Part shown: one piece after another, positions 12,001 to 23,136 of the stretch
Position numbering within the stretch: position 1 is the stretch's first letter
How the letters are laid out: each line of letters opens with the position of its first letter
Assembly (NCBI GenBank): GCA_963920765.1
Contig: OY987249.1
Coordinates: 20,556,483-20,620,482, forward strand
DNA: 64,000 nt
Direction of reading: 5' to 3'
Source: Ulota crispa
Taxonomy: Eukaryota > Streptophyta > Bryopsida > Orthotrichales > Orthotrichaceae
Program-made: the position numbers and the translations under genes
Notes under the pieces: model-generated
What the model saw: only the letters and a program-made list of their open reading frames with translations
Databases searched by the model: none
Told to the model about the DNA's origin: nothing

Positions 12001-13174
12001 TGAGTGCTACAGGCGCAAACACCTGCACCGACGGGACGACGCAGTCGGACAGAGATCCAGGAATGACTACCTCGCTGCGGCTCTTACGTACAGCGAGACC
12101 TGTAGGAAGACCTAAGCATACTAACTCTCAAGGGCACCTACCTGACGGGAAGAAAAGCTTGGTGGACGTGGATCAAGAACTTCAAAAGAGTGTTCCTGAT
12201 TCTGATTACTACTGCTTTGATGGGGATCGAGGCAAGGAGAAAATTAGACCAAACCAGGTACAGTCCTGTGCACCCACACAAGCATGTTTCTATTGGGCAT
12301 TATGGTGCTATTCTACTTTGGGAGTATATGTGCCTTGTGCTTTGATCTCCAAAGAAGTACAAACCATGGCTTAGTTCCTCTATGACAAACAATCATATCT
12401 TCATGGTGGCTTATGCTAGGTATGGGCTCTCTACGACGAGTTTGATACTATGCCACGTACCTTGATTCGAGTGAAGGAAGTGAGCACGAATGGTGCCTTC
12501 TGGGTGAAGGCCTGCTGGCTACAGCCACATAGTGCGACAAAGAAAAATGACCGGCAGAAGGTTTGTCTATCTCCGTTTGTGTACAGATGGAAATGATTTG
12601 CATGTTCGTACATTGCGCCACCAAATGCGTCCTTCTATTGATGTGGTGAAAGCTGTGCGTTGCTTGACTCTCGTAGGCATCGGGGTTTCCAAAGAGTTGC
12701 GGGGCCTTTGAAGAACCCAGGCAGACGACAATCATCAAGGTTCTTAATTGCTTCTCGCACCTGATGGAATTCACACCAAAGCTTGATACTGTGATCGAAG
12801 TGTATCCTCGGGTAGGGGAGGTATGGGCTCTGCACAAAAAGAAGGACTTGAAACCGGCCCCGCGTCCTGAAAAAGAGACACCGGGGAAGGGCGGAGTCGA
12901 GGAGAATGGCAACTTTAGACTGGTGGTCGTGTTAGCGAATTGTGACGAATGGCACCCATCGGAAATTCTGGTGTTGAGGAAGCGGACAGGTTATCGAACG
13001 TTGTGGGAACCGGGATACGAAAAGGGTGAGCTTCCAGTGGGAAACATGGAGAGGTTTTCGCACAGGGTCCCGGCCTACAAGCTGACCGAAAAGGATTACC
13101 CCGAGTTGAATAGTTCGGACATCTGGGACATCGATGCCGCTGCTGTCCCGACTTGTCAAAGCAAAGTCACCTGA
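9004..13174 (+). CDS. AT-hook / DUF3444 protein (6 exons), possibly fused to XRCC4-like head
   Basis: Proposed exons are 9004-10688, 10898-10975, 11227-11924, 12013-12257, 12420-12560 and 12677-13174. All junctions are GT-AG and in phase, giving 1114 residues. If the first exon instead starts at the acceptor before 9031, it joins the XRCC4-like exon ending at 8299 in phase 0, giving about 1249 residues. The long first exon encodes a low-complexity region with an alternating Gln-Ala run at 9577-9609. An AT-hook (GRRGRPPGS) lies near 11855-11881, and a second basic GRPK motif near 12102. DUF3444 then follows in order: YCFDGDR, VWALYDEFDTMPR, CWLQ, GFPKSCGAF, FSHLMEF, VYPRVGEVWAL, RFSHRVPAYKL, WDIDAAAVP. 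DUF3444 occurs in plant proteins, often behind a DnaJ domain. I see no DnaJ domain here. A nuclear, DNA-binding role is inferred from the AT-hooks. The ends of the second and third exons are the least certain. Confidence 0.75.
9577..9609 (+). repeat. CAGGCA hexamer repeat (Gln-Ala run)
   Basis: Five to six CAGGCA/CAGGCG units in frame inside the DUF3444 gene. This is a likely length-variable tract. Confidence 0.9.
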
Positions 13175-14148
13175 GACACGTTACGACGACCAACGCGGCA
13201 TGTGCCTGGCACTGCAGAGCACAGCAAGGTCGGTGGTGGAGCCTCGCACAACTCCCCACACGAGGGCAGTTGTCTTGGGGCTTATTTATGCTGAACGAAC
13301 TGTAAACTGTGCACTGATTATTCACTTCCGATTCTGTTTCCTTGCCACCCCACGTACTCGCACGTGAGGTTGTTTTATAGACACTCCGGTGCATTTTTAA
13401 CTTTCATTTACTCTTGTCTTCCAAGCTGCCCACTTCTCTTTTTCTTTGGTTTTCCGTTTGGTGCACTTCTGGCGATATTTTTCTGGTTTGCAGAGCTTAT
13501 AAGGCGATTGCTTTTTTATGGTGACTGCTAACTTTTGGCTACAATTTAGAACTTATTGGTGCACTTAATTGGCACAGCATGGCTAGTTTTCGGTTTTTTA
13601 AGTAGTTGAGGTTATCGCTAAATCTAACAAATCCACAGAAAAATGATAGGACTGTAATGCGGCAATTCATCATTTTGGCTGCATATACAGGTTGTACCTA
13701 CAAAGAGGTTGGAAGGCGACAAGCTACGCTTTGAAAATATAATGGCATCTCTCTCTTCTCTGGATTCATATATGAATTGTGTTTTGATAAGGAAAATCTT
13801 CTAATGTGAAGATACATTGTTGTATAAAGCACAAGAGTTTTTAAAGCAAGTTGCCCTTTTGCGTGGGTATGTGTTTGTGATTTGTCTAGGTGTAGCACAT
13901 TTCTTATCACTGCCCATGGGATGTCAACTCTTATCACTTTAAAATTGAAAAGCTCTCAATAAATGTGAAGGTGTTTGCAATTAATTTTGCAATATTTGTA
14001 GCACATTTTTTGTGTTGTTGATGTAAGTCTGTATTTGTGTTGTAGCAGTAGTAAAATTGTAAATATTTTTTTAATCACAATGCTGTTGTTCGATAATTGT
14101 TGTTGAAGAAAATATGGTTGAGCTTGAGAGTGCTCAAATATCTTGCTG
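13175..14148. other. 3' flank of the DUF3444 gene; no gene seen
   Basis: Base composition falls back to AT-rich at about 13500. The first few hundred bases are probably 3' untranslated region. Nothing else is supported. Confidence 0.5.
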
Positions 14149-14227
14149 TTAACCCCTAAATGCCTGAAGCACCAAATTCTAGTGTAAAAATCACCAGAAT
14201 TTGGTGCCTTAGGCATTGAGGGGTTAA
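14149..14227. mobile_element. Minimal TTAA-bounded hairpin element (E3)
   Basis: Only 79 bp. It runs TTAACCCCTAAATGCCTGAA to GGCATTGAGGGGTTAA, with an inner stem around CACCAAATTCT / AGAATTTGGTG. The two halves are nearly perfect reverse complements. It looks like an internal-deletion derivative of the larger TTAA-bounded elements. Confidence 0.7.
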
Positions 14228-14536
14228 GAGGGGCCAAACTAATCTTAAGAATTTATCAAATGGGTTGCTGAATAGTAAGTGTTCTAGGTTATGTTAGACA
14301 TGGCTTTTGTAACAAATAAAGGTAGCTGTTACACTACAAGTCTTATTTACTCGCCTCCTTGTTACTCTAGACCTTCTATAATTTGAAATTGTTTATGTGA
14401 GTTCTTAGTTCCATTTTCTAATCCATAGTAAATAAAACTCTATTGATGAATGATATTGACCTCTGTCAATGAATATTTTGTATAACAATCGAAGTAGAGA
14501 AGGACATGCATATGTGGTGTTTGAGGTTTTATAATA
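14228..14536. other. No gene seen
   Basis: About 300 bases of AT-rich DNA between two elements, ending in the 9-bp duplication TTTATAATA. Confidence 0.5.
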
Positions 14537-14932
14537 GGGAATTGCTAAAGCCACACCCAAAATTGCTAACGTCACACTCCTATGAGCATGTAATTTGAGA
14601 ATTTAATACTAATTTTTTGTATTCATGTGGTTCATCATTCATTCAATCATGACATTACCACCTTCTTGAAAGAAAGAAGAACAAATACAAAATTTTATTG
14701 AACTTCTACTGCTCATTTTTTTGATGTATTTTTGCTTCAAGTAATTCAAAAGTCTTGTATTTTTAATTTCATATTCATGCACCTCCAATTTTTTTGAATG
14801 TAACCTTAGAATGATATAGATAAAACAAACCTTTTTATCCAAAAAAAATAGTATTAAATTCTCACATTTCATGCTCAAAGCACACCTTGGGAGTGTTACG
14901 TTAACAATTTTGGGTGTAGATTTAGCTATTCC
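14537..14932. mobile_element. MITE with 9-bp target duplication
   Basis: The left end GGGAATTGCTAAAG and the right end CTTTAGC-type sequence (TTTAGCTATTCC) are inverted repeats. The element is flanked on both sides by TTTATAATA (14528-14536 and 14933-14941). Its inner sequence (TGAGCATG, CATTCAATCATGA) matches the copy at 788-1033. A 9-bp duplication suggests a Mutator-like origin. Confidence 0.75.
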
Positions 14933-15385
14933 TTTATAATATGTGTCTTTTATATTTGTGAAACCTTATTAATTGTCGTCCATTGCATGGTGGATACATT
15001 TTCTTTTTTTTTTTTGTTACTTTCACATTTTTTCCTGTAGCTCTCTTCTTTTTATTATTAGGTTTGAACATTTGCTTCATATTTGTTGAATTCATGGTTA
15101 GTATTACATGAACTTTTAAATTTGTAAATTCAATTTTACCTTCCTTTCATGTTTTTGCTGTTGGTTGTCCGTTGGTTGTCCATCTTGAATAGAATTTTTT
15201 TAATAATAATGTTTCTATATATGTTTTTTTCATAAAATCCATCTCTACTTCTTTTCATGAGGTTTCTTTTGTATTGATTGAATTGATGATTGAATTTTTA
15301 TGAATTTCCCAATATTGAATCATTTAAATAAATAATTTTGTAAAGAGTCCATTGCTTGGAAGCTTGTTAATGTAACACGCTTCTT

Positions 15386-15922
15386 TTAACCCCTAAAGGT
15401 CCAAGGGGTAAGGGCAAAACATGGATGTGTTATAAAATGATACTTTTGTAACTTTGATGAAGTTTGCTTCAAAAGAGAAAATAAAAATCATATAGTTTAG
15501 TAATTATCCGTATAGCCAAACACTCAAAAAAAAAAATTGGATTTTTATGTAATGAATTAAGAAGCATTTACCATTTAATATTCACCAGAATTATAAATTT
15601 TACTCATAGATTTCACAATTTGGTATGATTGGTTAAAAATAGACATTCTATCCTAAACTTCAAAAATGTAATTTTTTGAAAGGAGGGATTGAGAGAACAT
15701 CATTAGTTTCTTGAAATAGTAAATTTTACAACACTAGCAAATATTGAGGTGTTTGTTTTTGAAAAATTCTCCTTGATGGAGTTTAACTTGAATTGACATC
15801 ATTCAAGTTAAGTTGAAAAGTAGACTTGATTTTCTATTCTAAGAATTATTTTTTTTTGTCTCAGACAGCCCAAAAAAAACAGGCAGCAACCAAAAATGGT
15901 CGATTGGGCGCTTAGGGATTAA
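15386..15922. mobile_element. TTAA-bounded element (E4)
   Basis: Begins TTAACCCCTAAAGGTCCAAG and ends GGGCGCTTAGGGATTAA. No protein-coding potential. It is one of the group with CCCCTAAAGG termini. Confidence 0.6.
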
Positions 15923-16376
15923 GTAAGATAAAAGTTTGCCAAAGTAGTATAAATTACCGATTGTTATAACAAGCAATCAAACAAGAAGATTGAAAAGTAA
16001 TGGAGATATCTATCACGGAATTTTTACAAAATAATTGCTTGTTACTACGAAAATGAAAACAAAATGTTGAGAAGATTGACCAATATCAGAAGGAAGCTTG
16101 ATTAGCCATTAGTCTTTGAAAAGCTTATGCTTTTTATCATATATAGTACACAAGAAATAACTTAAAGTTTTCTGAATTTTTTTGGAGATTTTAGCACTTT
16201 GAAGGATGGAATTTTTTCCAATAATAATGGACTCATTAGGGAATGTTTATTTATCAATAAAAAACTAATAGATACAATTTGACTTGCCTAAAAATCTCTA
16301 TAAAGAAACTCATTGCAGCTAGAATGACCATATTTTGAAAGCAATTTATAAATACGACTCATAATCCAAGAGCAAT
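15923..16376. other. No gene seen
   Basis: AT-rich intergenic DNA with no supported feature. Confidence 0.5.
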
Positions 16377-16379
16377 CAC

Positions 16380-16521
16380 CACTAGAAAAAAATGAGCAAT
16401 AAACAATTGGTCCTAAACAACTACAATGTCCTAAACAACTGTAATTGAGTCATTGTGTAGTTGTTTAGGATATTTGCGGTCATAGTGAACCAGTTGTTTA
16501 GGACATGTTTTTCTTCCAGTG
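16380..16521. mobile_element. 142-bp CACTA-type MITE
   Basis: Ends are CACTAGAAAAAAA and, read backwards from the right, CACTGGAAGAAAA. The flanking 3-bp duplication is CAC (16377-16379 and 16522-16524). Inside, TCCTAAACAACT occurs twice forward and AGTTGTTTAGGA twice reversed, making a near-complete palindrome. It has no coding capacity, so it would need a CACTA transposase acting in trans. Confidence 0.8.
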
Positions 16522-18044
16522 CACGAGTCATACATTGCATGTTTGCAAATCTTGTGCAAACAAATAAAGTCCATAAGGTTAAGGTAGAAGGTGCTAAATT
16601 AATGGGTGCTAAAAGTGTCCTAAAGCACAAAAAAATACGTAATGAATTCTTCAATGTTTTATGGTGAACATTTTAGGGTAATGATGCTTTTAGAACCTTT
16701 TTCCATTTCAACTCTAGAATTTCAAGATTTTTTTTATAAGAGATAAAAATTTATTGACTTAATAACTTAAATGCAACTTCCAAATTTCTTTCAAAAATTT
16801 AAGAAAAGATGTTTGAAAATGAGCAATCTTTCATAAATATAAATTACATCTTAAAAGAATGCTTCAAACCCCTCCCATGACTATGTGTTAGAAATTGCAA
16901 AATTATCCTAAAAGGAGTATTGGTGGTAGTGAATCATGATATAAATTATGGGAGTGAAAGAGGTTTTTTGGGTCCATTAAAAAGGACATGGATCCAAAAC
17001 CCACTTACAAAGACACAAATCCAAAACTCTATTTTAGGGCAATGAACTCAAAACTCTCTCTCTAGTGGATGGATCCTAAACCCTCAATCCATGGCATAAA
17101 GGCTTTCATGGTATGTTGTAGGATGGCGTGGAGATGGAAGGAAAGGGAGACGGGTTCACTAGTAGAAAATTCAGCACAAAATCAACAGAATTTCAACCAA
17201 AAACTGTTGATTTTTTCTGTGAATTTGGTCAAGTTGATTTGGGTACTTTTCTGTTGATTACTTACAGTTTTCTGTTAATTTGTTGTTGATTTCTACTACG
17301 TATTTTATGTTGTTCAATTCTATTTCTTTTCATTTTTAAAATTTTTTTTTCATAGAATTTGTTATTATTTTACAAAAATGTGAACTTTTTAGGGGGATGG
17401 GTAGCTGCCCGAACTTTTCTGGGCAGCTGCCCGAACTCCCGAGCAGCTGCCGACAGCAGGGTTTGAACCCTCCACCTCTACTCTCACACTCCACAACCTC
17501 AACACATTCTCAAAACCACTAGAGAATGTGCAAATGCACATGCATACATTAGTATCTTAATTCTATTTGTACATTAAATGTTCATGTCTTTAGTAATCCA
17601 GTAGACTTTGGAGGCTATTTCCGCCCATTAAAGGACTTTTTTTCAAAAAACTTAGAACTAAAAAAAGTTGGTAAATGTGTTTTTCTTTCACCTCCAACAA
17701 ATTTTTTTGGATTTCCATCTTTTTATCAAAAGTTATGAGCTAAAATCAAAGAAGGTGTTTAGAAATTTTAAATAATTTGTTTATTTCCATCCTTTTTATT
17801 TTGTTTATAAATTTTTCTTGGAATTCACAAATCTCATAAGGATTGTTGCAAGCAAAGGTTGGATTCATTAATAATTATTATTTAGTGCTAGTTTTTTTGT
17901 AAAAAGAACCTTATTTTGTTAAAATAGCCTCCATTGTTTGATAGCTTCAAATAACATGAAGTCATGAAAAGTTACGAAATTAAATCCTTGCAATTATAAA
18001 ACCAAAATTCTATTGACTTTTGAATAGTTTTGGATATTTTTTAA

Positions 18045-18456
18045 GGGCATTAATATTTGAACCACACCCTTTGAACTACTGTACCACACCCTTGGAGTAA
18101 ATTTTAGATTTCTACCATCAAAAATTTGAATTTGAGAATTTTGAATTCAAACTTGGACTTAGAGACCATGGTATTGTCTAGGACCATAAAAAAAGTTGCA
18201 ATTCAACAACACCCAATGAAAAAGCTTATCTTTTTTTACAAACAAAAGTAAAATTAACAATTTTCTCCCTAACTAAACTTTTTCATTGGGGGTTGTTGAA
18301 TTGCAACTTTTTTTATGGTTCTAGACAATACCATGGTCTCTAAGTCCAAATCTGAATTCAAAATTTTCAAATGCAGCTTTTTGATGGTAGAAATCTAAAA
18401 TTTACCTCATGGTGTGGTATAGTAATTGGAAGGGTGTGGTACACATATCAATTCCC
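18045..18456. mobile_element. Foldback/MITE nested in the CACTA element
   Basis: Inverted arms of about 178 bp (18045-18222 and 18277-18456) are roughly 90% alike by eye and separated by about 55 bases. Shared landmarks are ACCACACCCTT, GATTTCTACCATCAAAAA, CCATGGTATTGTCTAG and AAAAAAAGTTGCAATTCAAC. No clear target duplication and no coding capacity. It is younger than, or carried by, the surrounding CACTA element. Confidence 0.85.
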
Positions 18457-19319
18457 ATCTTTTAAAGCTTATAAAAATATTTTATAAGATTGTTTTTATT
18501 TAATTCATTTGGTTAGTAATAGAAGGAAAAATACTGAAAATACCCTTTAAGTCTTTCAAAATATCAAGTTTACGCCAAAAATATGTGAAACATAAAAAGT
18601 AGTCCTTATTTTTTGTAGGAATATCAATTATACTCCTATTATTTTGGAAAATTATTAAAATAACTCTTCTATTTTGAAATGTTAAATATATCCTTGTGTT
18701 ATTTGAAATGTAAAAATCACCTTTGGTTTCTTGTAAGAATTTGCATTAACCTATACACTTGGTTATCATGTAATACAAAGATCTTTTTGGTACTTATAAT
18801 CCTTAAGGGAAATTTATGATTTCTTCAAAGAATTGAGGAGCATCATTTACATTTGTTTGTAAAGAAATTTTGATATTTAAAACAACAAAATGTTGTAATT
18901 TTTATATAAAATTTTGTTGAATTAGTGAAGTTGTGTCCAAAAGTATGTAGATCAACAAAAAATTGTTGAGTTTTTTGTTATTATGGTCATGTGTTTACTT
19001 GACTTTAAAGGTTGCTAAGTTTAAATCTTACCAAATTGTGAAAAGTAATGAAAATAAAACCAGTCAATGTACACTCAAACTTCTAAAAGATTCTTTTTTT
19101 TTTTGAAAACTTCTTTTATTTTTTAAAACTTCAAAAAAATTTAATGAGGTTCAAAAAGATTTTAGAAAGATTTCAAAAACAAACCTAAACTATTGTGATA
19201 GTTTTTTTGAAAGTATTTTGATGATTTACAAAAAGATTCCTAAAGGACTCTAATTCAGTCTAAGAGATTCTATTTCTATAAGTATTTTGAAGTACTTTAA
19301 CAAATTTCATAAAGATTTT

Positions 19320-19990
19320 AAAAAGATTTTCAAAGATTCCAAAAAGGTTCTTGAAAATTCTTAGAGATTTTCAAAGATTTTTTGAATTTCAAAAAAGATT
19401 CTCAAAAGATTTCCAAAGATTCTCAAAAGATTTCCAAAGATTCTCAAAAGATTCCCAAAGATTCTCAAAGATTCTCAATTGTTCTCAAACATTCTCAAAG
19501 ATTCCAAAAAAACTTGAGAAGATTCCAAAAGATTCCAAAAGATTCTTGAAGATTCCAAAAAGATTCTCAAAGATTCTCAAAGATTCTCAAAGATTCTCAA
19601 TTGTTCTCAAACATTCTCAAAGATTCCAAAAAAACTTGAAAAGATTCCCAAAGATTCCAAAAAGTTTTCAAAGATTCCAAAAAGTTCTCAAAGATTCCTA
19701 AAAGATTCTCAAAGATTCTCAAAGATTCTCAAAGATTCTCAAAGATTCTCAAAGATTCTCAAAGATTTTATTAGATTTCAAAAAAACTTGAAAAGATTCC
19801 AAAAGATTTCCAAAGATTCATGAAGACTCCTAAAAGATTCTCAAAGATTCTAAAATCTTGAAAAGATTCTTAAATATTCTTAAAAATCATGAAAAGATTC
19901 TCAATGATTCCCAAAAGATTCTTGAAGATTCTTAAAGATTCACAAAATATTCCCAAAAGATCTTCAAAAGATTCCAAAATTTCTGTTGAT
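19320..19990. repeat. Degenerate tandem repeat of AAAGATTCTC type
   Basis: Dozens of imperfect 10-11-bp units (AAAGATTCTC, AAAGATTCCA), with longer higher-order copies: a block near 19440-19540 recurs near 19575-19680. The uninterrupted frame across it (Phe-Ser-Lys-Asp repeats) is a by-product of the repeat period, not a gene. It is internal to the CACTA element. Confidence 0.92.
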
Positions 19991-20464
19991 TTAGATAATG
20001 GTATCCAAATCAATAGAACGTATTTAGTTTTTTACAGAATTCTGTTAAATTAGTCAATTAGTGTGGGCAAGTGCCCAAATCAACAAGAAACTGTTGGTTT
20101 TCTGTTGTTTTGGAAGGAGTTTTCTACTAGTGGTTGTCCTTTGAAACCGTTGCTATTGTTGTAAGGTAGGAGGCTTGTAAACCGACCATCTAAGGGAAAG
20201 ATGAAGTTTGTACAAAAACTGAGCCAATTTAGCACCTTGAAAATGTTTTTGGTAGAAAGTCAAAGAAGAAATAGTTCTATGGCCATTTAAATTAATTTTT
20301 TTTGAGTTGGTATGAATTAACTACAATTTATCAAAGCAAAAGGTGCATAAGCATTTGTTCTTGGTTATAGGTGGTAACATTCATGATGCAAAGGCGGCTT
20401 GTAAACGGAGCACATGAGTCCTAAAAGCAACCACTACAAAGTCAAGAATGTCCCAATAAAGTTC

Positions 20465-21117
20465 TTAACCCCTCACCGCCCATGGTATTTTTGAGTATCT
20501 CAGAATTTGCTTGAAAGTGAACAAAATGCCAGAATTTTGATTAATCTTATTAATTTTCTTTGAAGTGCAATTGTACAAATTCAAAGTAGACATGTTATAG
20601 ATCACATAGGAAAAGAAATCACAACAATATCACTTGTGGATTGAAAGATTATAACGTTTGATCACGAGGGTGTTAAAACTGCAAAAGTGATTTGAAGTCT
20701 TTCCATCCTCTTTTTGCATCTCAAACCTAAAACTAAGGGTACCAAAAAATATAAGTATGTAAAGTATAACATGCATAACCCCCAATCAATTTACGACTTC
20801 TCAAAATCTATTCTGCGATTTTTTTAATTGAATTTTTAATGTGGTTTTTTCTCCAAGTTCTAGTATACTTGAAGCTCATTTCCAAGAGCCTTCAACACTA
20901 GAAAGTGAAGATTTGTAATGGACACCCTTGCACAAAATCTTGAAAAGACAAATAACTTTAATTCATTTTCAAAATCAGACTCCTAATGCTTAAACTAGAT
21001 TTCAATAAGAATTTAAAAATAAAAATAATCACTAAAAAAATCTTGAAAAATGGTCGCGCAACTCTGAATGAAATTCAAAGAGGCCTAATTTGGGCCCCTT
21101 GGGCAGTGAGGGGTAAA
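20465..21117. mobile_element. TTAA-bounded element (E5)
   Basis: Left end TTAACCCCTCACCGCCCATG. Right end GGGCAGTGAGGGGTAAA, so its terminal TTAA is mutated to TAAA. Inner termini (CCTCACYGCCCA) match in inverted orientation. Confidence 0.65.
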
Positions 21118-21335
21118 GCGTGCAAGCTCCCATTCCATATTCCAATACTCAAATCATGATTGAGAATATGTGTTCATTTATTTTAGTACATGTATCTATA
21201 TTTTATTGAAAGACAAAACTCAACACAATTATGACAATAAGCACACGATGTGATAGCTCATGTCACTCTCTTGGGGTTCTAAAACAATGCATGCACAAGT
21301 ACAGTTTCTGAACATAATAAAAAACATGACCCATT

Positions 21336-22256
21336 TTAACCCCTAAATGCCCGAGGGTGTTTTTTTGTTTTCGGAAGGTAGTTTTGAAGTTTTTGAATTG
21401 TCCTTGTAAGATCATTATTAAACATCAAAACAAAGTTGTAATTTTTGAACCTTGAACTTCAAGGTTTCTAGATGGCACTACCCAAAAAGAACCCAAAATA
21501 TATGGCCGTGCCGATTTTAAGATATTTGTGATTGAATGATGATGAGTATGGAATTTTTTGCTTTTTTTGGAGCTACCCAAAACTTCTAATGCAAATTAGC
21601 AACTTTTGGATACAAAATTGGGAAATAACCACTTAGGATGCTTTAGTGTTTATTGTTTTTACTTCAAAACCAATGGCCCCTCTTCCAAATCCATGACCAC
21701 AATTTCACTGAGAATTGCACAAACGAGCCTGCAATGCAACTATCAAAATGCAACCATTCAATACAAAGAAATTTTCAGCTTCAATTACTGACCAAAAATC
21801 ATTATGAATGAAAGAATTTTCAATGGCAAATAGATTTTAATTTTGATAACAAAGACATTCCAAGTGAAATTAGTCCAAAAGCACTTTTAGATTTTGTTAG
21901 ATGTCAAAGTTTTAGTAAAAAGGCCCTTGTTGCCCAAGGGAGTGCTCAAGGGAAATCTTCACCTTTTGCTCAATTTGATGCCTGTCTTTTCAATTGGGTA
22001 ACTTCTCATAGGCTCTATGACACTATTCATGACACTATTCATGACAAAAAATGTATGCTTGTAGTTATTCTTCCACCAAAAACAAATGGAATAAGGTATG
22101 AAAAAAGTTGAATTTGGACAGTGAAGCTAACTTTGGAGCGTAACTTCTCCAAAAAAAAATCTCAAAACAACAAAATTTGCGCCTACAACAGAGTTTCAAA
22201 GTTTCATGAAATTTTTTGGACACTAAAATCTAGTGCCTTGGGCATTTAGAGGTTAA
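21336..22256. mobile_element. TTAA-bounded element (E6)
   Basis: Left end TTAACCCCTAAATGCCCGAG. Right end CCTTGGGCATTTAGAGGTTAA. About 14 of the first 17 terminal bases pair. The right TTAA (22253-22256) is also the left boundary of E7. No transposase. Confidence 0.7.
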
Positions 22257-22594
22257 CCCCTCAATGTTGAGGAGGACGAAAAACGTCCTCTGGCTTTGAA
22301 AAAAGATTTTGTGACTCATAAAAAAGTTGTTTTTCATCTGATTTTTTTTGGAAGTGGCCATAAAGACATGGTCCATCATGGAAAATAAAAAATTACTTCT
22401 TGAGATGCTTTTTTTTTTGTAACCCAAATTGTGATAAGATTCAAAAACATGGTGTTAGCTCCCAAGCTGCCCTTTTTGCAATTTTCATGAGGGCACCATG
22501 CACTATTGACTTTTCCAACTTTTTGAAGCAATACTATTAGTGCCCATGTGCAAAACACTGTAGAATACTACAAGCCACAACCTTTAAGGGTTAA
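22253..22594. mobile_element. TTAA-bounded element (E7), abutting E6
   Basis: Starts TTAACCCCTCAATGTTGAGG and ends CAACCTTTAAGGGTTAA. The terminus match is weaker than in other copies. It shares one TTAA with E6, as if inserted at the existing boundary of that element. Confidence 0.5.
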
Positions 22595-22599
22595 GAAAT

Positions 22600-23136
22600 A
22601 GAATGCACACTTTTTGAAACTCCAACAGGACAGTTCAAAATGACTGCACGGTTTATGAGCCTCTAACCTTAGTGGACGGTTCCGCAACTTTCATGACTCT
22701 TCACCCCTCTCCCACGTCTTCAAGGACGTCGAGGACGCCGAGGTCGCCAAGCTCTGCAAGGTGTCTTTGCTGCGGTGCGGAGTTAGGTCATGTGCCGGGA
22801 CCCATCATCATGACTTCTTCACGGATTAATATGCTTTAGTTCGGAGTTCGGACCCACCCACTTGCGAGCACCGCCTCGCTTGCCCTCCAGGATTCACCCA
22901 CGCACTCCTGCCCTGCTTCCAAGGCTGCTTGCTCTCTCTTTCCATAGGCCCCTCCTCTCTCTCTCTCTCCCTTTCTCTGTTTCTCTGTTTCTCTTCTTCC
23001 TACTTTCTGCACACAATCCTTTGTCGCTGCTTTTGTTTGCTCCTTCTCCTGTTTCGCCGTTGTGCTCCTCCTGTCTCCTCTCCTCTCCTCTCCTCTCCTC
23101 TCCTTTCCTCTTCTCTTCTCTTCTGCTGTCTTCGTT
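22600..23136 (+). promoter_or_regulatory. Promoter/leader of NFS1
   Basis: GC content rises from about 22640. A CT-rich tract from about 22930 contains TCCTC repeats (about 23075-23110) and ends at the NFS1 start codon. It is probably the 5' untranslated region. No TATA box could be placed with confidence. Confidence 0.45.

Larger units (their letters stand above)
17157..20132. mobile_element. Non-autonomous CACTA transposon, 2976 bp
   Basis: The termini are identical for 13 bases (CACTAGTAGAAAA) in inverted orientation. The 3-bp target duplication GTT lies at 17154-17156 and 20133-20135. Repeated short motifs (CTGTTGATT, AATCAACAGAA) cluster in the first and last 130 bases, as expected for CACTA subterminal transposase-binding repeats. 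The interior has no transposase. It contains a nested foldback (18045-18456) and a degenerate tandem repeat (about 19320-19990). The termini differ from those of the CACTA element near 57742, so a different subfamily is implied. Confidence 0.88.

Noticed and set aside
17440-17510. tRNA-like stretch containing GGGTTTGAACCC
   Set aside because: It resembles a T-arm, but no acceptor stem, D-arm or anticodon arm could be folded around it on either strand. It sits among short CAGCTGCCCGAAC repeats inside the CACTA element.
19351-19701. Open frame of 116 codons with Phe-Ser-Lys-Asp repeats
   Set aside because: It only reflects the 10-11-bp AAAGATTCTC tandem repeat, whose phase happens to avoid stops. 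No start context, no family.
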